Below, in pieces: positions 21,278-25,859 of a stretch of 25,859 nucleotides of DNA. This stretch comes from Hymenochaete sp. R1 (Eukaryota; Basidiomycota; Agaricomycetes; Hymenochaetales; Hymenochaetaceae). The stretch's first letter is position 1. Each line of letters starts with the position of its first letter. Location of the stretch: assembly GCA_019400425.1 (NCBI GenBank), contig JAFREE010000243.1, positions 1 to 25,859 on the forward strand, read 5' to 3'. The notes beneath the pieces are model-generated. The model was not told where the DNA came from, ran no database searches, and saw only the letters and a program-made list of their open reading frames with translations. A program made the position numbers and the translations under genes.

Positions 21278-22327
21278 CAGGTCTCCAATAACAGTAAGTA
21301 GTTAGTGGTAAGTAGTAGTGAGAGAGTGATTAGTTCTGGGTCATGTACGATAGCCAAGAGATAGAAATTGATAGGTATTTGTTTATGAATGTCGGGAAGA
21401 TTGATCTGAATCCCGGCGCATTCCATGGATGTCTCTGGCTCCGGTCACATTTGTCAACGCAGTAGAACTCATCACTCACTAGTATTTTGAATGTCGCTAA
21501 GGTGCGTGCACCCCCCACCCCCCCTCTGTGATTTTCTTTCATAGGAATTCCGGGAGGGTATTACACAACTTCCATCCTCCTCTTCTCATTCAATTTTCAA
21601 GTTATTTTTTTTAGAAAAATCTAAGACACGAGAATGAAAGGGCCAGAGCTACTCTCCCGTTCTCGTGCATTGGATTTAAATTACGCGCTCGGGAAGGAAA
21701 AGAGGAGGAAACAAAATGAATGCGGTCTCTATCTTCCACCTTTTCCCTAAAAGTTTGAAATCTGAAGTAAAAATTTGGGTGATTTAAGGTATGTCTCTGC
21801 GCTCGAGCGGTGAAGGAATGAGCAATCCGCGCGAGACGCGCGCGACTTTGACCCACTTGACGCGTCGTGCACTATGCTTGCTCGGTCTCTCTCCAAACAG
21901 TACGTATCGATATTTTTCTTTCTTTTGGGGCGTCTTGAATCTTAGATCAGTCACCTTAGACATTTACCATACATACGCATGTAAGGGCTCGACCTATTGC
22001 GTTTTTATGGTTCGTCGCATACATGTGCGTTTACTCGGGGCCTCGCATTCAGGATCATACACTTCATCAATAACCGGAACAAAATCATTGGGCAATCGAA
22101 GCAAGCTCAAGCAAATGCAACCTACCGATCAATTTCGCTTGAAGAAAAAGGCTAAGTCCGCCCGATCACTCCAGGAACCGGACATACGGGCAGCTGGTCG
22201 GTTCTGAGAGTCTCATATTTTGGAACACAGGAGAACGGTAAATAACTTTCAAAGTCTCAGGACTCCTCCTATTCTCGCCTTCCACCAACACCACAATCAC
22301 TCGGAATATCTCTTCTTCGACAAGGGA
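21278..22327. other. Intergenic region upstream of the P450
   Basis: These 1.05 kb hold the Argonaute 3' UTR and the P450 promoter. A poly-C run near 21511-21526 and an open frame at 21791-22207 without a domain are present. The frame overlaps a degenerate repeat (22071-22191) that recurs after the P450, so I do not call it a gene. Confidence 0.5.
22071..22191 (+). repeat. Degenerate ~120-bp repeat, copy 1 (upstream of P450)
   Basis: This is related to 25582-25698. The first 25 nt (22071-22095, starting TAACCGGAACA) match copy 2 at 21 of 25 positions. Downstream both share TCGCTTGA, CCGATCA and CCGGACAT(AC)GGGC in the same order. The distance from block 1 to CCGATCA is 91 nt here and 89 nt in copy 2, and CCGATCA to CCGGACAT is 16 nt in both. 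It is either a promoter duplicate from gene duplication or a fragment of a mobile element. No terminal repeats or target duplication were recognised. Confidence 0.5.
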
Positions 22328-24516
22328 ATGCTGATACTACTTTCAAAGCTTCTGCTAGCGATCTACGTGGCCAAACGATGTTATGTCTTGTACAAGTCTA
22401 AGACAGTGAGTGTTTCGGACGAGGGTTGCAATGTAGGCTACCAGTCGTAACTGAGTCTACTCGCAGAGCTTCCCATCCAGGATACCTCACATCTATACCC
22501 CGATCCAACCTCTCTCCATACTCAGTTTTTTTCTGCCAAAAACGCCCTTCACTCGAAGGCTAGGAGACCATTGGGACACGAAGCTCTACTGTGAGTAACT
22601 GTCCGAGTCTACTTCTACGTATGAGTTTACTCACTATTTGCATCATTAGTATACAAAGATGCGCCGTTCAATACATTGTCCATGACGGGTGTCGTCTATG
22701 GAGGCTCTAATATTATGACGAGAAGCCTAGCAGCCTTCAATCAAAGTCTTGCTCTCGGCAACGAGTATACCAAGGGTATGAATCCAGCACTTGAGTATGC
22801 ATATATATCATTCCCCGTCCTTCTCGACCGCTCCGACCATTAACTGCCATTCACCGACAGGATCATGGGAGATAATGTTGTGTCGACGGACGGTGACGTA
22901 TGGAAACGGCACAGACGCATTACTGCTCCAGCGTTCAACCACACGACCTACGAAAATGTATGGAATACCACAGCTCAAGTCTATAAAGACATGATCGCGT
23001 GCGAGGGATGGGAAAACGTTGAGGAGACAGAAATCACAAATTTCACCAAAATCACTCACAAGGTGCGCGCTATTCGTCTTTCAACTTGGTGATATTGCTT
23101 AAAGAGTGTTCAGCTTGCGTTGTTTTTAATCGCTTTTGTCGGTTTCGGGCTCCCTATGAAATGGATTGAGCCTCGTCGCGATGAGGATGGCAAGCTTACG
23201 GTCCAAGCTATGATTTTCGACGTCTCGAAGTACGTCATGGAGCGCTACGTCATTCCACGTTGGGCGTATTCGCTTGGAATTAAAGGAGTCGATCGCATTG
23301 ATGAAGCATATACGAGATTCGAAGATTTCATGAAAGAGAGGGTTGTCGACCGAGAGGAAGAGTTGAAGAAGATTCGGGCAGTAGAAGGGTCGACGGAAGC
23401 AGAGGTAGCGAATAGTATCAAGGATATATTTGGAAGGCTTGTGAATGCTCGGCTTTCGGATGGCAAACTCACGCTCTCGGACTCTGAACTCATTGGAAAT
23501 GTTTTCGTTTTCGTACGTTCTCATTCCTCATCATAGTCTTTGGCTGCTGACATAGCTTCTAGACATTTGCTGGTCATGGTGAGCTTTTCGTTTAAGCAAA
23601 CATTTGATTATCAAGAAACTGACCAGAATATGCTTAGAGACAACGGCATATACTCTTGCAGCGACATTAGCATTGCTTGGTCTGTACCAGGAGGAGCAAG
23701 AGTGGGTCCATAAAAGCATCGTCCACGCCCTTGGTGACAGGGAACCGGTAAGTTGCCAAGCGCTGACTGAGCGATGTCTTCCTATGCTTCACACTAAGGC
23801 TTTTTACACAGACGTTCGATGACTTCAGCAGTTTAGATGGGGTGATGGCGTGTTTCTACGAAGGACTGCGGATCTACCGTTAGTTTCTATCGTAGATTTT
23901 TGTGAAATATGAGCTGACTTCCGCATTAACGCTCACCATCCAGCCGCGGCATACCTTCTCGCGCGAATCGCCTCCAAGGACACTACTCTTACTCTCCCAA
24001 GAAGAGATAACCCTGAGATTCAGGAGACAATCCCAGTCGCAAAGGGCACACCATTGATCCTAGATATGGTTGGAATGTGTCAGTAACTTGTTATTCTCTT
24101 TCTCATTGAAAGCTACTCACTTATCTTACCTAGGCTATGACCCTCTTCTCTTCCCTGAGCCAGAAACGTTTAATCCGCGCAGATGGTCCCATTCCACTCG
24201 TTCATCTAACTCGAGCGATTCAATATTTGTCCCTACCACAAAAGCGACGCAAGCAGACGAGGTTAGCGGAAACTCGCCAGCCTCAACATTTGAAGGCTTC
24301 CTTGGCTTCTCTGCTGGTCCGCGCACTTGTCTCGGTCACAAATTTGCCAAGGTTGAGGCTGTCGCATTCCTGACATTGTTATTACGTGAGTGGAGAGTGG
24401 TAATTGAGCTCAACGGTGAGGACAGGGAGAGTTGGAGGAGGAGAATGCTCGAGCCGGTCTTTGTGCAGGCATTGGTAATCGGTGAGACGCCGCTGAGGTT
24501 GGTGAGGAGAAAGTGA
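22328..24516 (+). CDS. Cytochrome P450 monooxygenase
   Basis: Membrane-anchored heme-thiolate monooxygenase of 552 residues, class II type (needs cytochrome P450 reductase in the ER). Ten exons: 22328-22405, 22467-22590, 22650-22794, 22861-23062, 23114-23512, 23563-23578, 23638-23747, 23812-23878, 23944-24078 and 24134-24516, all with GT-AG introns of 50-66 nt and agreeing phases. Features in order are a hydrophobic anchor at residues 1-20, helix C WKRHR (130-134), and the I-helix oxygen motif AGHETT (319-324), part of which lies on a 16-nt micro-exon. Then come ExxR (Glu375, Arg378), the PERF-like segment FPEPETFNPRRW (432-443) and the heme loop FSAGPRTCLG with axial Cys491. All catalytic motifs are intact, so it should be active. 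It is unlikely to belong to the sugar cluster, being beyond the Argonaute. Substrate and CYP family cannot be told from sequence alone. Confidence 0.94.
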
Positions 24517-24897
24517 GGAGAGATCAGATTTTCCTTTTTTTCACTATCGAGGACGGGAATTCTGAAATTCATGCCACCGATTCATTCCTTTGTCGGGCAA
24601 CTGCTTATGGATTACCCTCCCTCTCCCAAAAGTTGTTCCTTGCAAGATTCTGTCAACGCCTTTTAGGAGATGAAAGAAGGCGAATGTACGTGCTGATTGA
24701 ACGTTATATAAGTGATTCCATCCATCTCTCTGCTGGCCTGTGGGCCTTCGTGCATCGCTAGGTTTCATCCCGGACCTTTGCCTGGCAATGCCTGCGCGGT
24801 GGAGTATTCTCCCTCCCCCGGGTCCCCTCATCCCTACTGCAGGCAGACTTACATGAGTATTTCCAACCTACCGTCGGTTCTAAGCGTTTCGAGAGGT

Positions 24898-25133
24898 CTC
24901 TTAAAATTTTGGGTCATGGAGTGACAAATGCACGGTTTGTCGTGTCCACTGTCCTTCATCATCGACGGGGAATCTCGGCCTTTTCGGCCTTTCCTTGTAC
25001 TTCTTATATATCGTATCCACCAAAGCGATGAATTGTGTGACGATAGGTTCTACTGATCCCGTTGACGCATATCGAGTGAAGTCCTCGTATTGTAATTGTT
25101 CATGCCCCTTCACATCGAAGGCCGCCCTGCATA
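24898..25133 (-). pseudogene. Possible 3' exon or gene remnant of unknown function
   Basis: Read on the minus strand, this stretch encodes about 75 residues of protein-like composition (charged, with aromatic residues, little low complexity) and ends in TAA at 24898-24900. It is entered after a plausible acceptor (TATGCAG, just above 25133). Part of it reads SVEPIVTQFIALVDTIYKKY, which looks like an amphipathic helix. I found no convincing upstream exon in the window and recognise no family. It may be the last exon of a decayed or reverse-strand gene, or chance. Confidence 0.22.
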
Positions 25134-25581
25134 TATGAACGTGCTATTCTGCGAGGCGTAGGACGATAAGTTCAAGTGTCGCAAGCTGACTTTATTAGAG
25201 TACTTGGATACGAAGTATTGATGGGTGAGTGTGCTGGTAGGGCCGGAAGATTTCTTCGATTGAGAAAAATCCTCTCCCTGCTCGGAAACAGACTCAAGCT
25301 CGGTGGGCGCCAGAACGGTGCTATGATTGCGAGGACAAGCTTAGGGCTAGTTTTGTGTATGTGGTTTAGAGTAAAAGGTGACAGCGTGCACAGTCGACTC
25401 GCAAAAGGCGAATGCCGTATTTTTCTCTAAATGACAAAACGTAAGACACTTCAAGACGTCTGATAACACTCACTGAATTTTTGGTTGTAGTAGATTTCTG
25501 ATACCTGGTGCGATCCGTCCGTCGGAGCAAATGATCTCACCTTCCAATCGTCATAATGATATGCAGCATGCCCTTTTTCTG

Positions 25582-25698
25582 TAACCGGAACACAGCCATT
25601 GGACAAGCGGGGGTGGTTAAAGTGGTTAAGCGAGCGCACCTCACATCGATTCGTCTCGCTTGAGCCAAGGCCGATCAATTCGGGATCCGGACATGGGC
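25582..25698 (+). repeat. Degenerate ~120-bp repeat, copy 2 (downstream of P450)
   Basis: Second copy of the element at 22071-22191, in the same orientation, with shared blocks TAACCGGAACA, TCGCTTGA, CCGATCA and CCGGACATGGGC in the same order. Since copy 1 sits about 140-250 bp upstream of a P450 start, copy 2 may mark the promoter of another gene just beyond the window; this is inference. Confidence 0.5.
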
Positions 25699-25859
25699 GG
25701 ATGCATACACTACGGGGATCCGGCCCTAGCCCTCAGATCAGCCGAGGTGAAAAGACTCTGGTAAGAATCAAAAAAGGCAATTTGTGAGAAAAAAAGAAAG
25801 AGTGTGGTGAAATTCAGACTTGCACCCCCCTGGCACAAAGAGGGATTAGTGTGATGGTA

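Larger units (their letters stand above)
24517..25859. other. Region after the P450, no convincing gene
   Basis: These 1.34 kb start with the P450 3' UTR. A TATATAAG string at 24705-24712 has no gene at a suitable distance downstream. A minus-strand coding-like stretch (about 24898-25133) and copy 2 of the degenerate repeat are listed separately. The open frame at 25176-25430 has no recognisable domain. Confidence 0.45.

Noticed and set aside
21791..22207. 138-codon open frame upstream of the P450
   Set aside because: No recognisable domain, and its 3' half is the degenerate repeat found again at 25582-25698.
1..25859. CRISPR array, rRNA, insertion sequence or intact transposon
   Set aside because: No regular direct repeats, no rRNA-like sequence, no transposase or reverse transcriptase and no long terminal repeats were seen on either strand.

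Overview
The window is nuclear DNA of a filamentous fungus, most likely a basidiomycete (Agaricomycetes-like). The genes are dense and cut by many short introns (about 49-110 nt). Two genes use GC-AG introns, and several exons are only 11-22 nt long. The protein set is fungal: QDE2-type Argonautes, a Zn2Cys6 regulator, an allantoate-permease-type MFS carrier and a microsomal P450. No RNA gene, CRISPR array or intact transposon was seen.

Layout. (1) 1-2257 (+): Argonaute, 5' end outside the window. (2) 2703-17042: six contiguous genes that look like one catabolic cluster for a small sugar, polyol or sugar acid. They are a D-erythronate-dehydrogenase-like oxidoreductase (-), a class II ketose-phosphate aldolase (+), an RpiB/LacA-family sugar-phosphate isomerase (-), an MFS anion:cation-type transporter (+), a Zn2Cys6/fungal_trans regulator with 19 exons (+) and a two-domain dihydroxyacetone-type kinase (+). 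Two pairs are divergent and share promoters (3783-4299 and 7223-7808). The kinase promoter carries three perfect palindromes or inverted repeats in 115 bp. (3) 18453-21277 (+): a second, complete Argonaute, clearly paralogous to the first. (4) 22328-24516 (+): a complete cytochrome P450 with ten exons. (5) 24517-25859: no convincing gene, but a degenerate second copy of a ~120-bp repeat that also lies just upstream of the P450.

How the parts may work together. The transporter would import a small substrate, which the dehydrogenase oxidises and the DAK-type kinase phosphorylates. The RpiB-type isomerase and the aldolase would pass phosphorylated C3/C4 intermediates to glycolysis or the pentose phosphate pathway, and the Zn2Cys6 protein would be the local switch. 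Erythrulose kinase (DAK family) and tetrose-phosphate isomerases (including RpiB-type) act in known erythritol pathways. DenD acts in bacterial D-erythronate pathways together with OtnK and OtnC, which are not seen here. A C4 (erythronate/erythritol/erythrulose) or related ketose pathway is therefore the leading but unproven reading.

The two Argonautes that bracket the cluster have lost the PIWI slicer residues (Asp-Glu-Asp-His replaced by Ser, non-Glu, Val, Ala) but keep most of the guide 5'-phosphate pocket. They look like slicer-dead guide-binding proteins.
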